60,000 nucleotides of DNA, from assembly GCF_963678635.1 (NCBI RefSeq), contig NC_087063.1, forward strand, positions 74,919,617 through 74,979,616, read 5' to 3'. Positions 1 to 11,600 of the stretch are shown here, one piece after another. The notes below the pieces were generated by a model, which was given only the letters and a program-made list of their open reading frames with translations, had not been told where the DNA came from and did no database searches. The stretch is from Symsagittifera roscoffensis (Eukaryota > Xenacoelomorpha > Acoela > Convolutidae). The translations under genes were made by a program, and so were the position numbers. Within the stretch, counting starts at the first letter, position 1; each line of letters opens with the position of its first letter.

Positions 1-93
1 AAGTGGCTATTTTTGCTCTTTCGTAGAAAAGGAATTTGATTAGTAGTAATTTAGTTTTTGAGACTAACTCCAATTTTATCTGTCCTGATGTCA

Positions 94-1921
94 GTAGTGA
101 AGTAGCTAAAGGGATAATTTTTTTAAAGTCGTTTAAGGCGGCAATTCACGACAAAGGATCAGCTATTGACATCACTGAACGCATGCAATGCAAACATGCC
201 CGGAATACAAAACTACTGGTAAACAAAGACGGATACAGACAAAAATATATAGCTCACGATTATAAGACACTTGCTATCGCAATTTTTTAATCATTCGGCT
301 AAACGCAAATCACTTTTGAGCTCAGTTTAATTTCTCCACAATCGCCAAAAACAATTAATTGCAGAACAAAACAGCAAAAAAAGCAATCAATTCTGTGTTA
401 AAATAAGAAAAAAACAATCAACTCTGTGTTAAAATAAAAAAAAAACTCAAACTTCAAAAACTGACACAGAGGCGAAGCTGAGCTTTGCACCATTTGCGAT
501 ACAAAAAGGATTGACTGTGATTAAAATCCATTGAAACGAAATATCAAAAATTGAAGAAAAAAACTTTTAAAATAGTTTTTATCATAGAAACTTGCATAGA
601 AACGTTGCAACAAAAACGCAAACTATCCGGAACACAATTATGCAAAATTACGCTCACAATTAGAAACTTTACAAAGAATTTTCAAAATGCTAGATAGAGG
701 CCAAATTTTTCAAAACATTCTTCTGCAAAATTAAGTCGGCAAAAATAACAAACCGACAAAAACCCTAATTAACCGAAAAATTTCAGTTCGCAAAATAACA
801 ATTCCAGTCTGGAATCGAGCACCCAAGCTTTTTTTCCAAACATGGGCGTTACAGCAATTTTAAAAAAAGCTGACATTTCAAAAAAATTGGGCTAAGGGAG
901 CTAAGCCGACAAAAATAAACAGACGGACGGTAGTCCGAAAAAACTCAAATTTGCCAAACAACAGGTCCCGGCCGAACTCGACTTACAAACCTATGCCGTC
1001 TCAAGCAGATGTGCTACCTTTTCGCCAGATGCGCCAGATGGCTGATTGAAATTGATTTCATAAAAAAAAGAAGTATATGAGTGAGTCCAGGCTCCGGGAG
1101 ATGAGTCCTGTGAACAAAGTTTGTTTTACCGAAAAAAGTCTAGTACCCAATAGCAATTGCCTTGCATATTGCAAGAGTAATAAAAACGGAAAAACTTAAC
1201 CAAAGGCATGACTCCCATACAAAGTTACCATTCAGATCAAAATTTTTCATAATGTAAAACGATTCATGAATTCGTAAGGAATGCCTAAAAACTATGAGAA
1301 AAACTATACCCGAGAAAAAATAATTCAAAATTTATGAGAACTAAATGTATTTAAATTGAAGCTCTCATCCTATCTCCACACCTGCAAATAAATATCAATA
1401 GCTTTTTGCTCAAGTTGCCCAATTTTTACAAAAAATGGCACGTGCACTCATCAGGCAATGACAAACTTGAATTCGTACTTTCTTTTATAAAAGCCCTCGT
1501 TAACCCAAAAACGCCATAGTTTTGAGAAGTGGGAGAAAAAGAAAAACTAACAAAATTGATTAAGCCAAATTTATTCGACAACGTACAACTGTCCCAAAAA
1601 TTGTTCTGATTTTGTTTTTAATTACATTTTTATAGTTACCATTTCAAATTTCTATTTCGAAAGCAACTGAGGCAAAAAATTATTACCGCCGAGTTTTTTT
1701 GAAAATGATTTTTTTTTGTGTTTCAGAAATTTGTTTTCAACAAAAAATGACAAGTCAGTCGACAGAATATATAGCTAAAGCTAGTCAAACGTGGCGGATT
1801 AGGTGAGTCCTAATAAGCATATTTGGTCTTCGTGATTAACCACCTTGTAAAACACTTCTTACACCATAAAGTTGATGATTATGTAATATGGGAAAGACAA
1901 AAGAGCCGGGTGAGTATAATA
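94..1921. other. Unit A non-genic flank
   Basis: I see no recognisable gene here. The stretch contains a SINE-like element in minus orientation (about 440-1050) and AT-rich sequence with short unsupported open frames. Position 288 differs from unit B (TTT versus TAT context), one of very few differences over 2 kb. Confidence 0.6.
440..1050 (-). mobile_element. tRNA-derived SINE-like element (unit A)
   Basis: On the minus strand a tRNA-like head (963-1045) shows a B-box-like stretch ending GGCCGGGACC and an A-box-like GGCGAAAAGGTAGCAC. The body ends with a core seen on the plus strand as GACACAGAGGCGAAGC (about 463). The same core and head recur near 26450-27340 and, in part, at 43378-43555. 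Confidence 0.55.
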
Positions 1922-2206
1922 CAGGGGCGGATTTAGGTTGACGTCCTCCCCCTCAGGGATTCGACCCCATGCCGACCCAAAAGGTCCCCCTTTGGTACTT
2001 TTTAAGAAATCCATTTTTGGTGACGGACCCTTCAATTTTTCTAAAGGCGCCTTTGGCGCCAATATATACTAACTTTGAGGGGGAGCGCGCGCCTAAAAAA
2101 CGCAATTTTTTTAATGAAAATTTTTCAAAAAGTGCCCAAAAACCGCTTTTTAGACCTGTTTTTTTAAGCTCCGAAAATCAATTTGGCCGACCTATAAACA
2201 AAAAGG
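1922..2206 (+). mobile_element. hAT-like MITE, truncated copy (unit A)
   Basis: The left terminus CAGGGGCGGATTTAGG matches the unit B element at 7674. The copy keeps 53 bp of internal sequence (about 2115-2167) that unit B has lost. Its right end is cut off at the TCGT join with the SWIM-exon fragment. Confidence 0.75.
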
Positions 2207-2283
2207 TCGTGCAAGACATTCAAGAAGGAAAAGTGCTGCAGACACGTCTACTGGGTACTACTCAAGAAGTTTAAAGTTCCCAG
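2207..2283 (+). pseudogene. 3' fragment of ZSWIM2 SWIM exon
   Basis: The last 77 nt of exon 2 recur here, including the SWIM C-C-R-H zinc-ligand segment and the donor GTGAG. The nearly identical partner is the unit B exon, not the closer unit A exon at 3963. The upstream half is replaced by hAT-like MITE sequence, with TCGT shared at the join. About 190 bp of following intron sequence is also copied. The fragment has no acceptor of its own and is not usable as an exon. Confidence 0.8.
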
Positions 2284-2470
2284 GTGAGATAATGAAGAGC
2301 TTTTTTCTTTTTTTTCCAGCCCTCATAATTATTTTTTTTCTCACAAGACTGGTAGAAAAGTATTTTCGATGAATTTTTTACACAGATTCTATTAGAGAAA
2401 CTTGCACAGAAAAAAATTTTGTGCAACGTCCAGTAATGGTCAACTCTTAACCTCTTAACTATTGCTTTCT

Positions 2471-2530
2471 GATGGCTCTTTTCCAGTTAAATGGCTCTTT
2501 TCCAGTTAAATGGCTCTTTTCCAGTTTTAC
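2471..2530 (+). repeat. 19-bp tandem repeat, 3 copies
   Basis: ATGGCTCTTTTCCAGTTAA is repeated three times, the third copy being imperfect. It sits at the junction where unit A switches from exon-2/intron-2-like sequence to intron-1-like sequence (about 2560), so it may mark a repair scar. Confidence 0.8.
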
Positions 2531-3701
2531 CCTTTCAAAATACCGAGTTTTATGTTTGTTTCACGTGTTATTACAAGGGCTCAAACTAGAAAAGCTTGTT
2601 AGCTCATTTTGAGTTCCTTTCGATTAAGAGAAATTTTTATATTTAACAGAATGTATATTTTGATAATTCGACCAAATTTAAAAATTGAGTTTCAAAAAAT
2701 CAAAAAATATCAAAGCGGAACTGGAAAAGAGCCCCTGAATCAGGCCCAAAAACTTTAGGGCGACATTTTTGAAGGCTTTTTTTCCTCCACCCCCCACCCA
2801 AAAAAAAACCTCATATAAGCATCAATTTCACAGTGTCCCGACGCGTTTTACATGGTTGAATATCAAGACCAAAAATGTTTGCGTGGCTTAATTAGTTCAG
2901 ATGACAAGTCTTGATAAAATCACTTGTATAAAGTCAGTAGGTTGGAGAAGAGAAGCGCCAAAATTTTGTTTTCGACAAATGCGCTCAGTCACAAAAGGCT
3001 ATATGCAGTCTCAATTAAAGTTTGAACAAATTCCAAACAACAAAACAAAGAACCAAATGAATTATGAATAAACTTCTGACTATTTTGTCCAGAAGTTTAA
3101 TTTTTGACCGTAATTTGATTTGATCGCAAAAATTGTATGATCTGAGACAAATAAATGTCTGAGGAAGATATAAAAAATATTTAATTAACATGATTTTGAC
3201 ATGTAAAGATTTCATTAGTAAATCTATATCTGCAGAAAGTTCATTAAAACGGCATTTTGTGAACTTAACTAGCCTTAGACAAGTAATTAAAATCATTGTG
3301 TGTTCTCAAAGCTGCGAATATCAGTGATTGAAGATATCAAATTTCACTTCTCAGTGGAAGTAAAAAGCTTATGCTTAAAAAAAAACATTTTTCTTTTTGT
3401 CAAATTTAGTCTTATTTTACCAGTCGAAAACAACAACAACAAAAAAAAACAAGTTATGATTCTACGTAAAACACTTATTTTTCATGGTTGGTTCTTTGCT
3501 CAGAGCCTGGGCTATGTAATACGCCAAAAAAATACATTTTTGCATGAAAACTTTTTTTTGAAAATGTTTTTTTTTTGTGAGCCTAAAAATAATTTTGCAG
3601 CGACTGAAAAATTAATGAACATTCCTGGATTTCCTGGAGGGATATCTAGCACGTGTACGGGTCTGGTTTTCAAAAGAAATTTTTTGCTAAGACTTCCTGG
3701 C

Positions 3702-3770
3702 AGGGTTCCTGGATGGTTCCTGCCAGGGTTCCTGGATGATTTCTGCCAGGGTTCCTGGATGGTTCCTGCC
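3702..3770 (+). repeat. 23-bp minisatellite, 3 copies (unit A)
   Basis: Three units of AGGGTTCCTGGATGGTTCC plus TGCC lie in tandem with two substitutions. More partial GTTCCTGGCAGG-like units lie around them. Unit B keeps only a single related motif near 10735, so the array changed length after duplication. Confidence 0.85.
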
Positions 3771-3962
3771 ATGAAGTCCAGGGTTGTCCTGTACTCTTTA
3801 AGTTCCTGGCAGGAAGTTCAAGAGTTTACGGTGGCTATATAACCCGGGAACCCCCTACCCCACAAATTATACACTTACTTTTACTTAATTTTTGAAGGCT
3901 TCGGAGTGACTCTAATGGAAAAGCGCCACCAATTTTTCACCACTTTTTAACCTAACTTCCAG

Positions 3963-5398
3963 GTCCATTTGGCTTTGTGTTGATGGACACTGAAGCAAAG
4001 GAGAGATGCAAAGTGTTATTGGGAGAACCACACCACTGCTCGTGCAAGACATTCAAAAAGGAAAAATGCTGCAGACACGTCTTCTGGGTACTGCTCAAGA
4101 AATTTAAAGTACCCAGGTGAGATAATGAAGAGCTTTTTTCTTTTTTTCCACCCTCATAATTATTTTTTTCTCACAAGACTGGTAGAAAGGTATTTTTGAT
4201 GAATTTTCACACAAGTTCTATCGCAGAAATTTGCACAAATAAAAATTTTGTACAACGTCCAGTAATGGTCAGCTATTAACCTCTTCACTATTGCTTTCTG
4301 AGAAACTTCGACTAATTTTTGCTGTTTAAACTGCTTGTTATAACTACTAAGAAGGTTAAATCACGCAACTGATTCTATGATGGTTATCTTACCAGCAAGA
4401 CAAACGCAACAAAATTCAAATGTTCAAGAGGTACCCTTTAAAAAAAATCGGCAACCAAAGTTGTGAATGGGGTAGTTCCCGACCCCTCGGCACGTTTTTG
4501 GGTTCATTAAAACTCTTACTTTTTTTATTTCAGGACTGACCCTGTCGCGTTTCAACTAGGGCTAGTGGAGAGGGAACTGCAGGCTGTGATCAATGGACAC
4601 TACTGCAGAGCCAAGACTGCTAGGAGAGATCAGACAAAACTGGTTCAAGATCCAAACTTAACTGACGATGCCAGTGGTGCAAATGGTAAGTCTTTTTTAT
4701 CAGACGCCTGCAAACAAGCTATAGTTATTAGTCTTATGTCAAACTCTGTCCATTGTTCTTTTAGTAAAAAGATTCCTTATTTCTTTATTTGATTTATTGC
4801 AACTTATTATGATTTTTATTTTTTTTCACTTCTTCGGGGCTGACCCTAATCGAGATAGCCTCAACCATTTCCGATGATTATTTTTCTATCTGATTTTGCG
4901 TGCAAAACAAAAAGAAAAAAAAGAAAGAAAAAGAAAAAAGTAAAACACACTCGAATAAAAAATTCCTCCCTAATTTTCAAATAATCTGAACAATAAAAAT
5001 TGACTGAATTTAGTTTTAAAAAAGAGCCGTCAAAAGCGTACGCACGCACAACATTTGCTCAAGTTTTCGATTAAATTGACAAGAGTTTGACAGACCCAGT
5101 TTTATACCAACATACAAAAACTGTAACACTTCATCATCGAATGACTCATTTTTTCATAGACTCCCGTCTGGTGCAGAGACAAATAACAGAAGATGACACC
5201 TGTCCAATATGCCAGGAGGAGTTTCTCACCCACGGGGATACAAACAACAACAACAACAACAACAACAGCAGTAAGAGTGAGTCATCTCCAGCTGGAGCGA
5301 ATAATATGATGAACAGGCATGAACCCGTGACCTATTGCAAGATAGGCTGTGGTCAGAACATACACATCAAGTGCATGAAGTCATGGGCATCATACCAG
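3963..5398 (+). pseudogene. Duplicated ZSWIM2 exons 2-4 (unit A)
   Basis: This is a second copy of the SWIM exon (3963-4116), linker exon (4534-4685) and first-half RING exon (5160-5398). Each keeps an open frame, the same phases and intact splice sites as the unit B copies. Differences from unit B are few and mostly mild (for example E/D, F/Y, K/R and a different Asn-run length). No exon 1 lies upstream within the window, and no copy of exon 5, which holds the second CxxC of the RING, lies before unit B. Used alone, it would give a RING lacking its last zinc-ligand pair. It could be a dead partial duplicate, an alternative exon cassette fed by an exon 1 outside the window, or a haplotype mis-joined in assembly. 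Confidence 0.75.
5249..5274 (+). repeat. Coding AAC trinucleotide run (poly-Asn), unit A
   Basis: The AAC repeat encodes eight Asn residues in the loop between the first and second zinc-ligand pairs of RING1. The unit B equivalent (about 12289-12323) is interrupted (ACC, AAA) and longer. Confidence 0.85.
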
Positions 5399-6190
5399 GT
5401 CAGTTGAAGTGCTTTAAACTCGAGAAATTCAACCGCTATAAGAGTTTGTTGAAGTTCTCTTATACTGAAACATGTTAAATACTGTGAAACATGTTAAAAA
5501 GGCCAATTTTTAAAGGACTTCAATGAAATTTCTCACAAAAATAATTTAAAAAAAAGAACTTTTTTGTTAGAGCTCTTCAGTAAAAAGTCTCAGGAAGCTT
5601 ATTTTTTTCTAGTGCAGAGGCACCTTCTTAGAGTTGTAAAAGTGATCGGCGCGCTTTTTTTCACATAAAACTAAAGCACATTCACCAAGGCGCATAAAAC
5701 ATCAAAGTAGATTTTTTATAAATGTTGAGTTTATTTGACGCACACAGCCTGAAGTGGCTATTTTTGCTCTTTCGTAGAAAAGGAATTTGATTAGTAGTAA
5801 TTTAGTTTTTGAGACTAACTCCAATTTTATCTGTCCTGATGTCAGTAGTGAAGTAGCTAAAGGGATAATTTTTTTAAAGTCGTTTAAGGCGGCAATTCAC
5901 GACAAAGGATCAGCTATTGACATCACTGAACGCATGCAATGCAAACATGCCCGGAATACAAAACTACTGGTAAACAAAGACGGATACAGACAAAAATATA
6001 TAGCTCACGATTATAAGACACTTGCTATCGCAATTTATTAATCATTCGGCTAAACGCAAATCACTTTTGAGCTCAGTTTAATTTCTCCACAATCGCCAAA
6101 AACAATTAATTGCAGAACAAAACAGCAAAAAAAGCAATCAATTCTGTGTTAAAATAAGAAAAAAACAATCAACTCTGTGTTAAAATAAAA

Positions 6191-6802
6191 AAAAAAACTC
6201 AAACTTCAAAAACTGACACAGAGGCGAAGCTGAGCTTTGCACCATTTGCGATACAAAAAGGATTGACTGTGATTAAAATCCATTGAAACGAAATATCAAA
6301 AATTGAAGAAAAAAACTTTTAAAATAGTTTTTATCATAGAAACTTGCATAGAAACGTTGCAACAAAAACGCAAACTATCCGGAACACAATTATGCAAAAT
6401 TACGCTCACAATTAGAAACTTTACAAAGAATTTTCAAAATGCTAGATAGAGGCCAAATTTTTCAAAACATTCTTCTGCAAAATTAAGTCGGCAAAAATAA
6501 CAAACCGACAAAAACCCTAATTAACCGAAAAATTTCAGTTCGCAAAATAACAATTCCAGTCTGGAATCGAGCACCCAAGCTTTTTTTCCAAACATGGGCG
6601 TTACAGCAATTTTAAAAAAAGCTGACATTTCAAAAAAATTGGGCTAAGGGAGCTAAGCCGACAAAAATAAACAGACGGACGGTAGTCCGAAAAAACTCAA
6701 ATTTGCCAAACAACAGGTCCCGGCCGAACTCGACTTACAAACCTATGCCGTCTCAAGCAGATGTGCTACCTTTTCGCCAGATGCGCCAGATGGCTGATTG
6801 AA
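6191..6802 (-). mobile_element. tRNA-derived SINE-like element (unit B)
   Basis: This is the tandem-duplicated copy of the element at 440-1050, nearly identical apart from one extra A in a poly(A) run near 6190. It adds no independent insertion. Confidence 0.55.
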
Positions 6803-7673
6803 ATTGATTTCATAAAAAAAAGAAGTATATGAGTGAGTCCAGGCTCCGGGAGATGAGTCCTGTGAACAAAGTTTGTTTTACCGAAAAAAGTCTAGTACCC
6901 AATAGCAATTGCCTTGCATATTGCAAGAGTAATAAAAACGGAAAAACTTAACCAAAGGCATGACTCCCATACAAAGTTACCATTCAGATCAAAATTTTTC
7001 ATAATGTAAAACGATTCATGAATTCGTAAGGAATGCCTAAAAACTATGAGAAAAACTATACCCGAGAAAAAATAATTCAAAATTTATGAGAACTAAATGT
7101 ATTTAAATTGAAGCTCTCATCCTATCTCCACACCTGCAAATAAATATCAATAGCTTTTTGCTCAAGTTGCCCAATTTTTACAAAAAATGGCACGTGCACT
7201 CATCAGGCAATGACAAACTTGAATTCGTACTTTCTTTTATAAAAGCCCTCGTTAACCCAAAAACGCCATAGTTTTGAGAAGTGGGAGAAAAAGAAAAACT
7301 AACAAAATTGATTAAGCCAAATTTATTCGACAACGTACAACTGTCCCAAAAATTGTTCTGATTTTGTTTTTAATTACATTTTTATAGTTACCATTTCAAA
7401 TTTCTATTTCGAAAGCAACTGAGGCAAAAAATTATTACCGCCGAGTTTTTTTGAAAATGATTTTTTTTTGTGTTTCAGAAATTTGTTTTCAACAAAAAAT
7501 GACAAGTCAGTCGACAGAATATATAGCTAAAGCTAGTCAAACGTGGCGGATTAGGTGAGTCCTAATAAGCATATTTGGTCTTCGTGATTAACCACCTTGT
7601 AAAACACTTCTTACACCATAAAGTTGATGATTATGTAATATGGGAAAGACAAAAGAGCCGGGTGAGTATAATA

Positions 7674-7972
7674 CAGGGGCGGATTTAGGTTGACGTCCTC
7701 CCCCTCAGGGATTCGACCCCATGCCGACCCAAAAGGTCCCCCTTTGGTACTTTTTAAGAAATCCATTTTTGGTGACGGACCCTTCAATTTTTCTAAAGGC
7801 GCCTTTGGCGCCAATATATACTAACTTTGAGGGGGAGCGCGCGCCTAAAAAACGCAATTTTTTTAAGCTCCGAAAATCAATTTGGCCGACCTATAAACAA
7901 AAAGGTCGTCAAAATTTTCAAATTTTTTTTGAAAATCTGCCCCCCCTCAAGAAAATCCTAGATCCGCCCCTG
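7674..7972 (+). mobile_element. hAT-like MITE with TIRs and 8-bp TSD
   Basis: The element is 299 bp. The left end CAGGGGCGGATTTAGG and the right end CCTAGATCCGCCCCTG are inverted repeats with one mismatch. Flanks GTATAATA and GTTTAATA agree at 7 of 8 positions, consistent with the 8-bp target duplication of hAT elements. It has no coding capacity. It lies about 630 bp upstream of the ZSWIM2 start codon. Confidence 0.85.
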
Positions 7973-8601
7973 GTTTAATACCAAATCTATATTGACCAAA
8001 CATGTATTTGATAGCCTAGATAGTCTGCATGCCTATTTTAATAAGAATCGGAAAAATTGACAAAAAGCTTTTAAAATTTTGCAGGCAAGAAACGAAAAAT
8101 TGCCCAGGTTTCTTTGATTTGTGAAAATTTCGAAACAGTTTTTCAAAATTGCAATTGAAACGTTGGGGTGGGTAGGTGAAATGAGGCAAGCAGTGATTTT
8201 TTTTGACGCATGGCACATAATTGCACATTTTGATTTTATGGTTTTAAACATGCACGCACGTGCCTGCTTTTTAACTACATTTTCAAAATGATTGCTTTTT
8301 TCAATGGCTGTTTTTCTGTGACACAGGTGAAACGTCGCTTTTATAGTACAAATAATATGTGACTGTGTAAATAAAAAATCATACCATCTTGCTTGAAAAA
8401 AACTACAGCACGCATGATGCGCTAAATCTCTATAAGGTTTCATTCAAATTCCACAGTTTATTACTTGTGCCGGCAGATAAATCGGATCTTATTCAAACTG
8501 ATCCCTAACTATTATGTCATATTCAAGTTTCATTATCAATACCTATCATCATTTATAAGCATAAGTTATTAACTTGTCATTAGTTATTAACATAAGTTAA
8601 T

Positions 8602-11600
8602 ATGGCGCGTGTGGCAGAGTATCAAAGAAGTGTGAGTGACGCTGTCAGTTGGCACCAGGACCAGGCACTCAACACCAGAATATTACTCATGCACCCCACA
8701 GGTTAGCACGAATGTCTCACACATGTATGTTAGCACGAAAGCCCCACGTTTCGCCCCACACACATTTCGCCCCTTTTGAATCTAGTGGCACATTTCGCCC
8801 CTCACACATTTCGCCCCTAATAATTTCACACATTTCGTACTCGCACGTTTCACCCCTAACTAATTGCAGTTAATTAACCGCCACTTTCTTAATGTACATT
8901 TTAGGGGCGAAATGTGTGGGGGCGAAATGTGTGAATACCGGTTAGTAGGCTGTCAATTTATAGTTGATACCAGTTAGGTGGCATTATCGGCGGCCTTGAG
9001 CTCATTGCTATACCATCAGTTTTTGAAGTTTCTTAGGTATTCTTTAAGCGTTGAAAATTGGTCTTAGACGTAAAAAAAACTTTTTTTGTCATTGAATTTG
9101 AGACTGAAAGGATTTGAAGTTCCAACAAATCACTATAGGGTTCATTCCAACGGCCGGCTCTTTCCTCCCAAACCCCCTCCCTCCACCTGTAAAATTTTGC
9201 TAAAGAAATTTTGTTCACCATATTTTCTAACTGCTACAAAAATTGGCATCCGGACTAATTACTTCACGACAAACGTAATTGGTAATCATACTTAAGGCTT
9301 TTTTCCTTTTCCCCCCACCTGCAAACTTTTCAATTTGAAATTATTGTTCGCTTTGTCCGATTGTCATGAAAATTGACATGCAGACTGATTAGGCCATAAC
9401 AAAATTAACCTTGTAAAACCACTCGTTAGACTATAAAATTCATGTTTGTGTGAGGTGGGGGGGGGGAAGGAAAAAGAGCCATACTTAACTTTATAAAACC
9501 CAGAATTTCACGATAAAACTGATGCTTATGTGAAGTGGAAATAATGAAATTCTTTGTTTATCTTCTTCTAAAAGACATTTTCTTCTTTTAAGTGTTTCCC
9601 TAAATTATGCTTCCATTCAGGTCACTCCTTCCTTACAAGGGATTAAACTAGAAAAGCTTGTTAGCTCATTTTGAGTTCATTTCGATTAAGATAATTTTTT
9701 ATATTTAACAGAATGTATATTTTGATAATTCGACCAAACTCAAATATTTAACTAACGTTTAATTTTCATAAATTGGGTTTCAAAAAATATCGAAGCGGAT
9801 TTGGAAAAGAGCCCCTTGGTCAGCCCGTGAATCAGGCCCAAAAACTCGAGGTCGACATTTTTGAAGGCTTTTTTTTCACCACCCCCACCCAAAAAAAAAC
9901 CTCATATAAGAATCAATTTCACAATGTACCGACGAGTTTTACATGGTTGAATATCAAGACCAAAAATGTTTGCGTGGCTTAATTAGTTCAGATGACAAGT
10001 CTTGATAAAATCACTTGTATAAAGTCAGTAGGTTGGAGAAGAGAAGCGCCGAAATTTTGTTTTCGACAAATGCGCTCAGTCACAAAAGGCTATATGCAGT
10101 CTCAATTAAAGTTTGAACAAAATCCAAACAACAAAACAAAGAACCAAATGAATTATGAACAAACTTCTGACTATTTTGTCCAGAAGTTTAATTTTTGACC
10201 GTAATTTGATTTGATCGCAAAAATTGTATGATCTGAGACAAATGTCTGAGGAAGATATAAAAAATATTTAATTAACATGATTTTGACATGTAAAGATTTC
10301 ATTAGTAAATCTATATCTGCAGAAAGTTCATAAAAACTGCATTTTGTGAACTTAACTAGCCTTAGACAAGTAATTAAAATCATTGCGTGTTCTCAAAGCT
10401 GCGAATATCAGTGATTGAAGATATCAAATTTCACTTCTCAGTGGAAGTAAAAGGCTTATGCTTTAAAAAAAAACATTTTTCTTCTGTCAAATTTAGTCTT
10501 ATTTTACCAGTCGAAAACAACAACAACAATAGAAACAAGTCTGAGCCTGGACGATGTAATACGCCAAAAAAAATACATTTTTGCATGCAATTTTTTTTTT
10601 GAAAATATTTTTTGAGCCTAAAAATAATTTTGCAGCGACTAAAAAATCAATGAACCTTTCCTGGATTTCCGGGAAGGATATCTAGCACGTGTCCGGGTCT
10701 GGTTTTCAAAAGGATTTTTTTGCTAAGACTTCCTGCCAGGGTTCCTAGATGTCAAGGGTTGCCCTGTAATCTTCAGGAAGTTAAGGTTTTCCCCTGGCTA
10801 TGCAACAGGAAGTTCAAGGTTTTCCCCTGGCTATGTAATCCTGGAACCCCCTGCCCCACAAATTACACTCTTATTTTACCTACTTTTTGAAGGCTTCAGG
10901 GTGGCTGTAATGGAAAAGCGCCACCAATTTTCCCCATTTTCTAACCTAACTTTCAGGTCCATTTGGCTTTGTGTTGATGGACACTGAAGCAAAGGAGAGA
11001 TGCAAAGTGTTATTGGGAGACCCCCACCACTGCTCGTGCAAGACATTCAAGAAGGAAAAGTGCTGCAGACACGTCTACTGGGTACTACTCAAGAAGTTTA
11101 AAGTGCCCAGGTGAGATAACGAAGAGTTTTTTTCTTTTTTTTTCCACTCTCATTCATATTATTTTTTTCTCACAAGACTGGTAGAAAGGTATTTTCGATG
11201 AATTTTTTACACAGATTCTATCGCAGAAATTTGCACAAATAAAAATTTTGTACGAAGTCCAGTAAGGGTCAACTATTAACCTCTTAACTAATGCTTTCTG
11301 AGAAACTTCGATTATTTTTTGCTGTTTAAACTGCTTGTTAAAACTACTAAAAAGGTTAAATCAAGCAACCGATTCTATGATGGTTATCTTACCATCGAGA
11401 CAAACGCAACAAAATTCGGCTCTTTTTCGCAACAAAATTCACAACAAAATTCGGAAGGAAAAAGAGCCCAAAATTCAAATGTTCAACAGGCACCCTTTGG
11501 AAAAATTTGGCAACCAGAGTTGCGAATGGGGTGGTTTTGAGTTTTTTTTTTAATTTCAGGACTGACCCTGTCGGATTTCAACTAGGACTAGTGGAGAGGG

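Larger units (their letters stand above)
1..5751 (+). repeat. Tandem unit A of ZSWIM2 5' array
   Basis: Positions 1 to about 2110 match 5752 to about 7860 almost base for base, and about 2570-5751 match about 9630-12804 with clearly more differences. The first 93 nt correspond to intron 4 sequence (compare 12805-12897), so another copy of exon 4 should lie just left of the window. Unit A lacks the counterpart of about 7912-9620, which contains exon 1. Confidence 0.9.
5845..8601. other. ZSWIM2 upstream flank in unit B
   Basis: This is the presumptive promoter side of the complete gene. It holds the SINE and MITE listed separately. The last 60 bp before the start codon carry short AGTTATTAAC direct repeats. 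I recognise no TATA box, initiator or upstream gene with confidence. Confidence 0.4.

Noticed and set aside
36-290. 84-codon open frame repeated at 5787-6041
   Set aside because: It spans the duplication junction (93/94 and 5844/5845), so it is a chance fusion of intron and upstream sequence. It has no recognisable domain and is not supported as a gene.
1859-2274. Overlapping open frames on both strands in the MITE
   Set aside because: They fall within the non-autonomous hAT-like element and its join to an exon fragment. No protein family was recognised.
3300-3842. 180-codon open frame in unit A
   Set aside because: It lies in intron-1-like sequence and runs through the 23-bp minisatellite. 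The matching frame is broken in unit B.
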